Assembly: GCA_014529385.2 (NCBI GenBank) | Contig: CM043953.1 | Coordinates: 112,160,549-112,224,548 of the forward strand | Source of the DNA: Adiantum capillus-veneris | Taxonomy: Eukaryota > Streptophyta > Polypodiopsida > Polypodiales > Pteridaceae | Direction: 5' to 3' | DNA length: 64,000 nt | The notes under the pieces: generated by a model | The model's input: the letters and a program-made list of their open reading frames with translations, nothing else | What the model was told of the DNA's origin: nothing | The model's database searches: none | Made by a program: the position numbers and the translations under genes | Shown: one piece after another, positions 45,056 to 54,995 of the stretch | How positions within the stretch are numbered: the stretch's first letter is position 1 | Layout: each line of letters starts with the position of its first letter

Positions 45056-45315
45056 GAGAGTCCTTATAAACATCTCTATACAAGGTTCTACTACATCGCT
45101 ATAAGCGTCACTACAGAAGGACTGTAACCATCGCTATAATCGTTGCTATACGCGTCGTTATATAGCGATGCTTATAGTGATGCATATAGCGATAGTTATG
45201 ACGACATTCCCGTAGCCACACTGTTAGCAACGATCTTAGTGACACCAAGGAGTATAAAAACCCAATGAATTTCCGTCGCTAAAAGCATCACAAGTGCACA
45301 TAACGTCTTCTAATG
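45056..45315 (+). repeat. CACTA-1 right subterminal repeats and terminus
   Basis: A cluster of CGCTATA, TATAGCGATG, AGCGTCACTA and GTTGCTATA words in both orientations, ending in ACGTCTTCTAATG at the element border. The words match those of the left end. Confidence 0.8.
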
Positions 45316-45742
45316 GTTGGTAGTATGATTACAGATCTCTAGTTCCTTGATTACATTCAAGAAACTCATTCATACGATCTAAATGATAAACTTTGTTATG
45401 ATAGTTCCTCTTGAGTTGGGTGTTAAGGTAATCCGAAGTTACAACATTAAGATCAACATTGTTTTTTGTGCAATGGTCTCTCCACCAACGCTTGGTTGTT
45501 TTCTCTAGTTTGAACTTAGCGATGATAGCTTTGTTGACTCCTTACCAATGAGTCAAATCAAAGTAGTCATCCATGCGTTCAATCCAATCTTCAAGAAATT
45601 TGCCTACATCTTTGCATTCCCCGCTAAAATTTACAGGTTGAGACTTGTGAAGCATAGCATCAATGTCTCTATCAATGATGGTGGGTTGAGGAACAATAGG
45701 TGCGTTTGCGTTAATAGCAGCCACATTTCCTCTAGGAGGCAT
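45316..45742 (-). pseudogene. gypsy-B gag, N-terminal half
   Basis: The ATG at 45742 opens MPPRGNVAAINANAP, followed by VNFSGECKDVGKFLEDWIERM and, after a TAG, KTTKRWWRDHCTKNN and LNTQLKRNYHNKVY. This is a plant Ty3/gypsy gag capsid region. It runs up to the CACTA-1 border and joins 36583 leftwards. One further TAA-type stop precedes SYYQ. The half-gag on each side of CACTA-1 is what proves that gypsy-B predates it. Confidence 0.88.
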
Positions 45743-45990
45743 GGCAACTTACTGCACCATATCAACCAAGGTCACACTTAGTAAAATAATGTAATCCGCT
45801 CAAAGTCTTTAAATAAAATAGAATAGAATTTTGAAGATAAGATGAGAGAGAAATACGAGAAAGGATAACGAATAATTTAATCCAACTCTTATATCACAAA
45901 ACTTTGCGTTTTTGAGAAGTCTACAAAGTGTCTTGAAAGTTTTTAATAAATCCTAATGGCTCTGACATAATACACTCGGTAATATCCATT
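45743..45990 (-). other. gypsy-B leader with degenerate primer-binding site
   Basis: At 45950-45970 the minus strand reads TTATGTCAGAGCCATTAGG. It differs from the initiator-Met site TGGTATCAGAGCC only in the first few bases. Some 20 bp further right CACTA-2 begins, so only a sliver of LTR, if any, remains here. ATT at 45988-45990 would be the left CACTA-2 target copy. Confidence 0.55.
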
Positions 45991-46289
45991 CACTACAAGA
46001 GGTCACTTAAATTTTGGCGTCAAATTACCGACGCAAATGGCGGGCGTCAGTATATGTATAGGTAAGTGTGGAATGAGATACAAGTATTACAACACCTTTT
46101 CTTGCTCAAATAGGCTGCATGTGAATGCCTGAACTTTTAATGCATATTAAATTTATTTAAATTAATTTGTATATTGATAAAAGAAAAGTTCATGCTTTAA
46201 ACTTTCAATGCTTTAAAAAAAATGATGGGTTGTGTTGTGAAATTTCGTTTTTAATTATGTCTTTTTTTAAATTATGCGCTTGATGAGGT

Positions 46290-48130
46290 TTACGTTTTAG
46301 GTTTTGATTAGGTTTGGTTTAGGCTATATGTTAGGTTAGGATATATATAGATTATATATTAAGTTATAAGTTAGGTTATACGTTAAGTCATGTTAGGTTA
46401 GCTTATAGGTTAGGTTTTAAGTAGTTAGGTTTAAATTAAAGGTTAAATTAAGTTATAAGCTAGATTATAGGTTATAGGATAGGTTAGTTAGATTATAGGT
46501 CAAATTTAGGCAACAAGTTAGGTTATAGGTTAGGTTAGGTTATAGGTTCTATGTAAAAAGTTAGGTTAGGTTATATGCTTAATTAGCTCATATTTAGATT
46601 AAAGATGGACGTTGTGTTTAGACACTTAGAACTTACGTACTTTTATGTTAATTTAAACACTTATTGGTGAAACGTCCAAACACGACCATCTATCAGCGTC
46701 TAAACCATAACCCTCTAACCCTATTATGTACTTATTGGTGAAACATCCAAACATGACCATCTATCAACGTCTAAACCATAACCCTCTAACCCTATTAGCA
46801 GACTAAAATGGCGAAACACTACAGTACTAATTGAATTTGGAGCAACCAAATCAAAAGTTGTCAAACCTAAGCGGATTTACATAGCCTACTCTAACGCTCT
46901 AAATATGGTAATGCATTAGCGGCCAACACAAAAGTTGTTAATCTAAAGCCGATAACCCTTAGCGGACTAAATGGCTTAATGATACCTTAATATGTTTTAG
47001 AGCGCTTTCCCTTCGCCGCTTTACATAGTGTGCCCTAATGCACCGTTCAAACACGGTGCACCATCTATTAGCAGTCAAACCAGAATCCATAGAACCCTAA
47101 GCGACTAGCCCTAAGTAAATTGAAATGGAGAAACGCTACACTAATCCAATTTGGAGCTGCCAAACCTAGGCAACTTTACATGGTACACCCTAACACTCCA
47201 AAATACAGCCATCTGTTAATGGCTAAACCAAGACTAGTTGTAAGACATTAACCCTAGGTGGCTAGCCTAAGCCGATTGAAATGGCTAATTGCTATCCTAA
47301 TCCAGTCTGGAGCAGCCTAACCTAAGCATCTTTACACACCATACCATAATTAGTTCTAATTGTTTGAACACAACGTCCATCTATAAGCGGCCAAACGAAG
47401 ATGATTTGTGTATTTCTAAAAACTCAAACAAACTTCGATTAGGTTAGGTTTAGGTTATAGGTTAGGTTATGTTAGGTTACTTTAGGTTTAGATTATAGGT
47501 TAGGTTAGAGCTAGCAACAAATAGTAGAAAAATGCAAACCGACTTAGAAGATGACTCGTGTACTTCAAAAAATGCAAACGGACTTCAGTTAGGTTAGGCT
47601 ATATGTTAGATTTAGGTTGTAGGTTTTGTTGGGTTAGGTTAGGTTTAGGTTATAGGTTAGGTTAGCCTATATGTTAGGTTTAGGTTGTAGGTTATGTTAG
47701 GTTTAGATTATTAGTTAGGCTAGGTTAGGTTTCGGTTATGGGTTATATTGTTAGATTATAGTTTAGGTTAGAGCTAGCGACAAAAAGTAGAAAACAAAAC
47801 GCAAACGGACTTCGAAGATGACTCGTGTACTTCAAAAAATGCAAACGGACTTCGGTTAGGTTAGCCTATAGGTTAGGTTTAGGTTATAGGTTATTTTAGG
47901 TTAGGTTAGGTTTAGGTTATAGGTTAGGTGAGATTATAGGTTAGGTTACAGCTAGCGGAAAATGAATTGTAAAAAAATGCAAATGGACTTCGAAGATGAC
48001 TCGTGTACTTCTGAGCATGCAAACGGACTTCAACTAGCTTAGGTTATAGGTTAGGTTTAGGTTATAGGTTAGTTTATGTTATGTTAGGTTAGGTTTAGGT
48101 TAGATTATAAGTTAGGTTCAGACGACGTGA
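46290..48130. repeat. degenerate TTAGGTTATAGG array with interspersed 70-bp units
   Basis: Long runs of GGTTAGGTTATAGGTTAGG variants (46.3-46.6, 47.45-47.8, 47.85-48.1 kb) alternate with blocks carrying GCAAACGGACTTCGAAGATG. A 71-bp unit with CTTATTGGTGAAACRTCCAA is duplicated at 46661 and 46732. It is not a telomere: the unit is wrong and the order irregular. Confidence 0.85.
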
Positions 48131-48239
48131 GATTGTTAGAGCTCGAGCTAGCAGCAAATTAAATAGTTGAATGTGAGATTGTTAGAGCTCAAGCTAGAAG
48201 CAAATTGGACTTCAAAAGTACACACAGATTTAAAGAGCC

Positions 48240-48545
48240 TTAATTTATAGTCATTGGCCGATAAAGATGAGATTATTACCCTGTGGTTCTAATCTCCGCG
48301 CACCTATGGACCGAGGTGTGCAGGGATCGGGCCTGGCTAGAGAATGTGAGGTTGTTAGAGCAAGCAGTAAATAGTTGAAAAAACACAATCAAACCTCCAA
48401 AGTGCACACAGACTACAAGAACCTTAATATATAGTCATTGACCAATAAAGACGAGATTACTACCCTGTGGTCCTAATCTCTGTGCACCTCTAGACCAAGG
48501 TGTGCGGGGATCGGGCCTGGCTAGAGAATGTGAGGTTGTCATGTA
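48240..48545. repeat. 184-bp tandem duplication, also present once in CACTA-1
   Basis: Two copies, aligned on TCATTGRCCRATAAAGAYGA at 48251 and 48435, each end in GGGATCGGGCCTGGCTAGAG. A single related copy lies at 38230-38336. The presence in both CACTA elements shows it is an ancestral part of this transposon family. Confidence 0.8.
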
Positions 48546-48621
48546 TTAGCATGTACTTAGTAGTGTGTAGTTATAACAGCTAGAGTGTTTAATTATTTGT
48601 TGCATCATTGGTAGATAAAGT

Positions 48622-49230
48622 ATGGACGATAGGATGGCATATCCTTGTGCGCATTGCAAGCATCAGATCTTTCAAAAATGAAAAATCAGCGATCAACACA
48701 TATGCAATCACGGTCTCTTTCCGATTGAGCAACTACAAGACCTGCATTATCAATCTCATGGTCTAGAGACTGAAGGTCAAACTCTGCAAGTAGATATTGC
48801 TCCAACTTCATCCCAGAGAAGACAATTTTCAAATGTGCAGCCATCAATTGAGTCCTCCCAACCAATACCTGATGTGGCATTTCAAGAAGTAGAGATGGAG
48901 CAGGTGTTGTACATGTTCTTTGACATGGATCCCATCATTGAAAACATAGAGGACAACAACATTGAACACAATACTGCGGACCAGTCTCAGTCATCCCGTT
49001 CATATCGACGACACGATAGCAACGATAAAGAGGGAAAGATGATGCAAAGTCTTGCATCCATGCCGCTTTACAGTGGTGCAAAAATCTCAGTTCTCCGTAC
49101 CGTGTTGGTAATGCCTAATTTGCAGTCTGTCTACGGTTTGGTCTTACACCTTAGTCATAGATATTTTCACATAAATACATTGTATCCTAAGCATAATAAA
49201 GTGCAAATTACAATTCAATAATGTGATCAA
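48622..49230 (+). pseudogene. CACTA-2 transposase N-terminus (Transpos_assoc-like)
   Basis: ATG 48622 starts MDDRMAYPCAHCKHQIFQ, then a TGA-type break and SDQHICNHGLFP, equivalent to the CACTA-1 CPCNQCKH...QHIC motif. A 128-codon acidic tail (48835-49221) follows. The whole catalytic body found in CACTA-1 is missing, so this is an internal-deletion derivative needing transposase from elsewhere. Confidence 0.75.
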
Positions 49231-49920
49231 GGGGCTGACTTGTTCATGTATCGACGAACAAAGGGTCACTTTTGACAGTGGTGTTAGGGAAATCTTCGTC
49301 CAAGAAAGTAAGAATAGTGCCAGGGATGAGAACGCAGAGATTAGCCAGCTTGAATACTTTGGCTACATCCAAGACATCTTGAAGATTAGGTTTAGAAAGT
49401 TTGATATGTTTACCTTTGATGTCAAGTGGTTCAAAGTTATTACCAGCGGCCCTAATGCAACTATGCGTAAAGACAAGAGTGGATTGATTCAAGTGAACTC
49501 TAGGTGGGTGTAGATAGATTCACGGGATACATTTGTACCTTCGTAACATTGTGAACAAGTTGTGTTCATACACGATCTACTATGGACAGAAAATGACGAG
49601 AATGATCTGTCTTAACCCTGTTGGCTATATGTCATTCAAGTTGATCCACGTCGAAAGAAACTGTGTGAAGGATTGGATGTTGCGGTCTAAAAGGTAATTC
49701 ATGAGCAAAGCGCAGGACCGATGGAAACTTTAAGCTTAGATTTTGAGGTGGATGTGAGTATAGTGAGCAATTGTCTGAACCTAGAGATGAGGTGTCAAAT
49801 ACTAAAGGTGATGCGGAGAGCGATGAAGAAGTAGAGTTCGATGACGAAGATGCAGAAGTACGGATTGAGTTAGACATATTTGGTGCATCAGATCTCATAG
49901 AGGATGAGAGATTAACTAAT
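49231..49920 (+). pseudogene. CACTA-2 DUF4216 region and C-terminal tail
   Basis: DEQRVTFDSGVREIF, EYFGYIQDILKIRF and TFDVKWFKVITSGPN match DUF4216. After a TAG, DTFVPS and CEQVVFIHDLLW continue it, ending in an acidic tail (about 49780-49920) with several stops. It is parallel to CACTA-1 41.4-41.8 kb. Confidence 0.8.
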
Positions 49921-50083
49921 GATTTTTGCTAGGAACTCTATTGTAAAACTCTTTTGATTAGGCTACAATACACTTTAGATTCATTGATTTGTGTAGCATC
50001 TTCGTTGATTTGTTATTTGTATTGATTAATCATTTCTTCTATAAACTAACATATTTTGTGGGTGTTGTTTGTGTATGATTAGC

Positions 50084-50792
50084 CATGGCTGATGATGATG
50101 AGACATGCTCTCCTAGTTTTAGTTTTCCTCTCACTCTCGATGGAATGTCACTCGAGCACATGGGCTCATTTTTTTCTCAGTTCACAACAAAGCAGATCAC
50201 GATGGCATAACACCTTTGGGCAGCAGGTCCCTCTAGACCTACTACGGCTAACCCTACACCCGAGACTAGTGTGGTCCCTAAATCAAGCGGCCCCACACTT
50301 CAGTCTAGTGTGCCCCCCACGCCTAGGACATGCGTGCCCCCTACATTGATGGGTGGTTCATCCTTGAGACGAGGTAGGCGTCATTCTGGAGGTAGTGGTT
50401 GTTGTGGTAGTGATTCTACCAATGCATCCACACCAACTAGAGAGCATCCACCACTCCCTTCAATAAATAGTTCACTGATTGGCACACCATGTACACCTTG
50501 GGATCCTAGCAAGGTGTACAGAGAGCAAGGATGGGGCTGTTGTGGCAGATAGGGTCGGAAAGGCCATGCAACAGAGGATTTGCCAAGCTCTATACGATTT
50601 TGTTTGGTCACTCTGTGATGGAGGTTTGTAATAACCTGGATGTTGAAAGAAATAATTACATCATCAAGGAAATCACAGAGAGTACATGTCGGCAAAGGGG
50701 TTCGATCCAGTCTCGAACCCTTGGATTTTGAGCATGGCAAAGTCCACAATGTCACAGCGTCGGTCGGAGGCGAGAGACAGGTACAATGATGG
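50084..50792 (+). pseudogene. CACTA-2 second ORF, 5' part (cut by the LTR element)
   Basis: A Ser/Pro/Thr-rich stretch (RRGRRHSGGSGCCGSD at about 50370-50415) matches CACTA-1. It is followed, in another frame, by EARDRYNDG at the LTR-element border. ATGG at 50789-50792 is the left target copy. The frame resumes at 57920 with SPKPAWLDTKK. Confidence 0.75.
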
Positions 50793-51002
50793 TGACAGGA
50801 GCAAACCGAACCCCGAACCCCAACGGCCTCTAAAACACCGGGGACCGAATGGCACGCCTCGAGCCTGTCATGGTAAAGCAAACAGGGGGCACTACCTAGC
50901 TTCAGCGGCTAGGACGCAAACAACACACCACCATAACAAAGTTTTCATCCAAGAGAGATGGATGCTTGGGAGTAATGATGAAGAGGAAAGGGAATGAGAT
51001 CA

Positions 51003-51049
<47 letters not shown>

Positions 51050-52352
51050 GGGAGGGGGGGTATAGCGTCTTAGTACTTAGGCACCACAAAAGGATGGCAA
51101 ATCCGCACACCCTTCACACATACACAAGCTCACTCCAAACACAAGACTAGGTGGCGATTCCGCACAACTCACATGGGCAAAACATTGCAAGAAAACATAC
51201 TCACAAAACCTCAAGCTTTATTTAGAGAATAAGGCGATGAAATGGGGAGCATAGGGTAGGGGAATGAGAAGGGAGAGTGTGGTACAACACATGGCGGATA
51301 GGTGGGAGTTGATGGCGAAGACTCGCACGAGGCTTATGGCCATCATCCTTCATTTAGCTGACCTTCATCTTCCATAGCCCAAGGGTGTAGAGGTCATGCT
51401 CAAGACGAGCATGGTGATTGCGGTGATGGTGATGGTGTGGGTGTGTGCACTAGGCACACACAATGCATAGTGTATTCTTTGGTGATTTTGTGTGTGTCCT
51501 TAGTGTGATGGTGACCCCTCTTTATATAGGGGAGGAGGGGGGAGAAATTCTAGAATTTAGAAATGAAGAAATCATTATCTACATAGGCCATGTGACTATG
51601 GGCCCCACTTGTCTGGCTGTGTGTATATGTGCCAGAACAGCAGTCTCATGAGAGAGAGACTAAGAGAGAGAGATGGGTTGATGAAAAAAGTGAGAGGTGA
51701 CATGGAGAATAAAGTAATTACAAGCGGGGAGTGTGTTCAAAGGTGAATCTGTGTGCAGATGTGTGTGAACACAAGAAAAATTAGGTAACCACCGGGTGGG
51801 GATGGGTCTGTGGGAACCTTTTTTCAGTGAAACTGAGTGTGTGTGAGTGTGGGGGAGGTTATTTAGCTATAAGACAAGAGACATGGCGCCCTTTAGAGAG
51901 AGAGGAGGGTATTTGGGTCATGGGATATGATAGGAGAGAGAAAGGTGGGGTGGGGTATACTATTTTGGAAGATAGCATAAGTTGCATGTGAGTTAGGGTG
52001 CATTATTGGTGAGTTATAATGCATTATTGGTGAGAGGTGGGGTAGCTTGAGGGGAGAGAGAAAGGAGAAATTACAAGGGGAAGAGAGAGGGGGTTGACCT
52101 TTTGAGTGGAGGAGAGGAAAAGGGACACACGGCGGGGCATCAGTGAAGAAAAAGGAGGCAAGGTGGGCATGGGCTGCCCCGGAGGCATGAGGTGGCCTAT
52201 TTTAGCTTTCTCATATATTTACATAATCATACTTTATTTTTTCTTACTTTTTCCCAATGCCTTTTATCACTCCCTCCCTAAGAGGAGGTTTCCATGGGGT
52301 GGGGACGAGAGAAGAGGGGTATGGGAGCTTGGCTTGTGAAAAGCGCCCATCA
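50793..52352 (-). repeat. 3' LTR of the pol-less element (1560 bp)
   Basis: The partner of 56311-57915. It contains a GA run at 51006-51046, and a TATATA box at 51515-51525 equivalent to that in the 5' LTR. The last ~36 codons of the membrane-segment ORF extend into it (to 52244). Confidence 0.95.
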
Positions 52353-53371
52353 TTAGCCCTTCTTTTTTGGCTAGAGGCATTCATGTCTCTAGCTTTGTTT
52401 CTTCTTCTGCTTAGCTGTAGGATCCGATATCCAGTTGCCTTCTGAACTAGCCATTTTATTTGGCCATTGGTGAGATTTCTGGGATATTCATGAATCTGTA
52501 ACAGGTCTGAGTGATAACTTGTTCCTTGGAATAGTGTCGGTTGATTAAAGGGGAAGCCCATGGCTTCCAGAACTTTGTGCCAATGTCCTCCTGGATCCCA
52601 AGTGAAAAATAGGATCATTGTTTGCAGTGTCCGAACAATAAAATTTTCATGCCAAATTGGATCAAATTTGTAACCACCAGTAGCGAGAGGGGAAATGAGC
52701 ATCTTGGCTCCTGCAAAGACAAAACTAAAAATTATGATTCCCAAGAGTGTACCAAGAATCCACCATATATGGCTGCCTTGTTGGTGTAGTGAGCTCAAGT
52801 TGTCTTCAGAGTCCTGCTTACTGCCATTAGAAAAAACTGCAAGCATATCATGCTTCTTTTGGGTGTGCTCAAACATGTCAGCTTCCTTTACTGATGCTAA
52901 TAGCAAGCCACCTACCTTGAGGCTTAAATTCAAGCGTAATCCACTTACCTTTCTCCAAAGAGAGGATGCACTATTTGTAACAAAATGTACCAAATTGCGA
53001 ATGAGGTCTTCATTCTTGCATTCTATCAGGCTTTTGTCTATCCATGGATCCTTTGCTCTTATCTCCATGCTGATCTTCTCTGTATATGTTATAGCGGCTA
53101 GCCATAGCCATAGGTCTGATGCATCCCATGCAAACACAATGCTATGTTGTAGAGAAGTTTGGAACATCCTTAAAAGGTTGGCAACATATTGATCATCAAA
53201 CTTACTATGAACATCCTCACATAAACTGGAGGCATTACCCATCTCCAAGTTTATAACACCCTTCAGTAGACTAGAGGCATTACCCATCTCTAAGTCTATA
53301 ACACTACACAATAAAGTCTTGCTCGGCTGCCAAGCCTCTGGAGCAATAGCCAACTCCAAACCTTCAGTCAT
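52244..53371 (-). CDS. unknown 375-codon protein with one membrane segment, in a pol-less LTR element
   Basis: No family recognised. From ATG 53371 the product has a twice-repeated motif (INLEMGNASSL-like, residues 25-50), an amphipathic region, a strongly hydrophobic stretch at 202-226 (WWILGTLLGIIIFSFVFAG), Trp-rich text (FFTWDPGGHWHKVL, about 255-268) and a basic tail (SRRRNKARDMN, about 321-331), ending in the 3' LTR. It occupies the slot of pol or env. The same frame runs upstream without interruption to the gag stop (TAG 53440-53438), so it could be made as a gag extension of about 22 extra residues plus this protein. An env-like function, a captured host sequence or a decayed pol end are all possible. 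Confidence 0.55.
   Translation of the reverse strand: MTEGLELAIAPEAWQPSKTLLCSVIDLEMGNASSLLKGVINLEMGNASSLCEDVHSKFDDQYVANLLRMFQTSLQHSIVFAWDASDLWLWLAAITYTEKISMEIRAKDPWIDKSLIECKNEDLIRNLVHFVTNSASSLWRKVSGLRLNLSLKVGGLLLASVKEADMFEHTQKKHDMLAVFSNGSKQDSEDNLSSLHQQGSHIWWILGTLLGIIIFSFVFAGAKMLISPLATGGYKFDPIWHENFIVRTLQTMILFFTWDPGGHWHKVLEAMGFPFNQPTLFQGTSYHSDLLQIHEYPRNLTNGQIKWLVQKATGYRILQLSRRRNKARDMNASSQKRRANDGRFSQAKLPYPSSLVPTPWKPPLREGVIKGIGKK
52353..52368 (-). promoter_or_regulatory. polypurine tract of the pol-less element
   Basis: The minus strand reads CCAAAAAAGAAGGGCTAA next to the 3' LTR. It lies inside the membrane-segment ORF frame. Confidence 0.65.
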
Positions 53372-53437
53372 ACTTAACTCTTCGTTATGGTCCTTCAGTG
53401 AAACTGCCTTGATGCAATACTCCTTTAGCTTGCTACA

Positions 53438-54928
53438 CTATCCTGGGTCCATGGTGGTGCACAGGCTTCCATTTTCAAAGCCCTCCCCTTTGCTTGATAT
53501 GTTGTCCACCTTCTGCAAAGCCTTGTTAGCAGGCTGGTCTTCCTCTTCTCTTGTATCTTTCATGCCCTTTGCATTCCTCTTTGCTTGATATGTTGTCCAC
53601 CTTCTGCAAAGCCTTGTTAGCAGGCTGGTCTTCCTCTTCTCTTGTATCTGACGAGGCCTAATCAAGACTTTACACCTTCTTACCCTTACTGCCCAATGCT
53701 GTCGATTGATCGCTTTGGTGCCTATTTCATTCAAGGTTAAAGATGTACTCACATTTGTAACACAATTTTCTTGACTTACCTCCCCCACCTTGGTAGCATC
53801 TTTTGATTCTTTAACCTCTTGTTCCACTGCTTGAGTTCTTTGAATAAACTTCTTACTTGATCCTTCTTCTGTTACACTCATTTTGACCTCTTCTGCAAGA
53901 CCAATGATACTTGGTGTGCGGGTACCAATTGATGGTGGGCGTAGGATGATTGTAAGTGGTGATTGTGGTGGTGGTTGCATTGGTGACTGGCGTCGAATTG
54001 GTGTGGACAACTGTGGTTGCACCGCTGGTGGTGGGATTTGAACAGGTGGGATTGGTTGCATGAGTGGCGGTGGTCTTGCTCTTGGTGGAGAGATCTGATT
54101 CTGTCTCCCCCCTCTATTGAAATTCTGCCTCCTCGGGTGTGGGCAGTAGTACATTCCACGGCCATCTTCCCCGTAGTTGTAACAATGATACTCTGGGTTC
54201 TGCCTTTGTTGTCCTCTTCCTTGTTCTGGGTTCCTTCCAGATGTATGCCCTTGCTGCACCAGATGCACAGATAAACTCTCTAGTTGGGTGGTGATGCGAC
54301 TCAGCAGGTCTTGCTCTTCTGATGCCTCCTGTGGTTGGACTCTATGATTGGCTGTTGCAGTCACTCGGGTTGGTTGGGACGAGCTTGTTTCCTCTGACCC
54401 GTTTACTCTTGCTTGCATGCGTAGCTTCTTGTCTTTAAGGCGGGCTACTTCGACTGCCAACTCATATGTTGCAGGAAACCTTCCCTTCACCTTCTCTCTA
54501 AGCGACGACCATAGACCAGCAATGAAACGGTCCTTCTTTAGGAAATTAGGCGCTCCTTCACCTTCCTCCAGTGAGGCAACCCATCTCTCCCATAATTCCA
54601 CAAATTTAGACTCGTAGGTGGCATACTCCAGCAGGCCTCCCTGCTTTAATTCTGTCAGTAACTGCCATAGCCTCTCCGAGGTTGTGCCTCCACCAAACCT
54701 CTTTACAAAAGCAGCCATTAACACATCCCATGCATTCTTGGTGGCCTGGGGCAATTCATTATACCAGGACTTGGCCTCTACTTTCATCAGTAGAGGAAAA
54801 ATTATAAGTCGTGAAGAATCGTCATCTTTGTTGGAGACGATACAAGCAATGTCGAAATCATCCAAAAAGTCAGTGGTGAGATCCTCTCCCTTCTTTCCAC
54901 TGAATGTGGGGAAAGAAACACTTGCCAT
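53438..54928 (-). CDS. gag of the pol-less LTR element (496 codons, open)
   Basis: From ATG 54928 the retrotransposon gag domain covers residues 5-150 (FPTFSGKKGEDLTTDFLDDF, EAKSWYNELP, WDVLMAAFVKRFGG, KDRFIAGLWSSLREKV). A coiled stretch at 155-225 and a knuckle remnant at 249-262 follow. The knuckle reads CYNYGEDGRGMYYC, so the second Cys is Tyr and the His is Arg; zinc binding is probably lost. The Pro/Gln-rich 265-330 region is followed by a Thr/Val/Lys-rich tail. A 70-bp sequence is duplicated at 53489 and 53580 (91-bp period), so the two copies are read in different frames. The ORF ends at a TAG in frame with the next ORF. Confidence 0.88.
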   Translation of the reverse strand: MASVSFPTFSGKKGEDLTTDFLDDFDIACIVSNKDDDSSRLIIFPLLMKVEAKSWYNELPQATKNAWDVLMAAFVKRFGGGTTSERLWQLLTELKQGGLLEYATYESKFVELWERWVASLEEGEGAPNFLKKDRFIAGLWSSLREKVKGRFPATYELAVEVARLKDKKLRMQARVNGSEETSSSQPTRVTATANHRVQPQEASEEQDLLSRITTQLESLSVHLVQQGHTSGRNPEQGRGQQRQNPEYHCYNYGEDGRGMYYCPHPRRQNFNRGGRQNQISPPRARPPPLMQPIPPVQIPPPAVQPQLSTPIRRQSPMQPPPQSPLTIILRPPSIGTRTPSIIGLAEEVKMSVTEEGSSKKFIQRTQAVEQEVKESKDATKVGEVSQENCVTNVSTSLTLNEIGTKAINRQHWAVRVRRCKVLIRPRQIQEKRKTSLLTRLCRRWTTYQAKRNAKGMKDTREEEDQPANKALQKVDNISSKGEGFENGSLCTTMDPG

Positions 54929-54995
54929 GGTAGTGACTCACGAAATTACAAACCTCTTTTTTCTTTTTTTCCTTTTCGTTTTTACATTACATTAA

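Larger units (their letters stand above)
36584..45315 (+). mobile_element. CACTA-1: En/Spm transposon (8.7 kb), GTT target duplication
   Basis: The left end is CACTACAAGAGGTACTTCAC. The right end, read inward on the minus strand, is CATTAGAAGACGTTATGTGC, a diverged CACTA terminus. GTT flanks both ends (36581-36583 and 45316-45318). Excision on paper rejoins the gypsy-B gag frame at SYYQ/HFLTL. Subterminal TATAGCGATG-type repeats occur at both ends. Genes on the plus strand: TNP2-type transposase, DUF4216 region and a second ORF of the Transposase_24 kind. All are decayed. Microsatellites and degenerate TTAGRTT repeats fill the left third. Confidence 0.93.

Noticed and set aside
46290-48130. 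Possible telomere
   Set aside because: The unit is not TTTAGGG, the repeats are irregular, and transposon sequence continues on both sides.
48720-48880. Minus-strand frame opposite the CACTA-2 transposase start
   Set aside because: The plus strand carries the recognisable zinc-binding motif in line with CACTA-1; the minus frame is a shadow.
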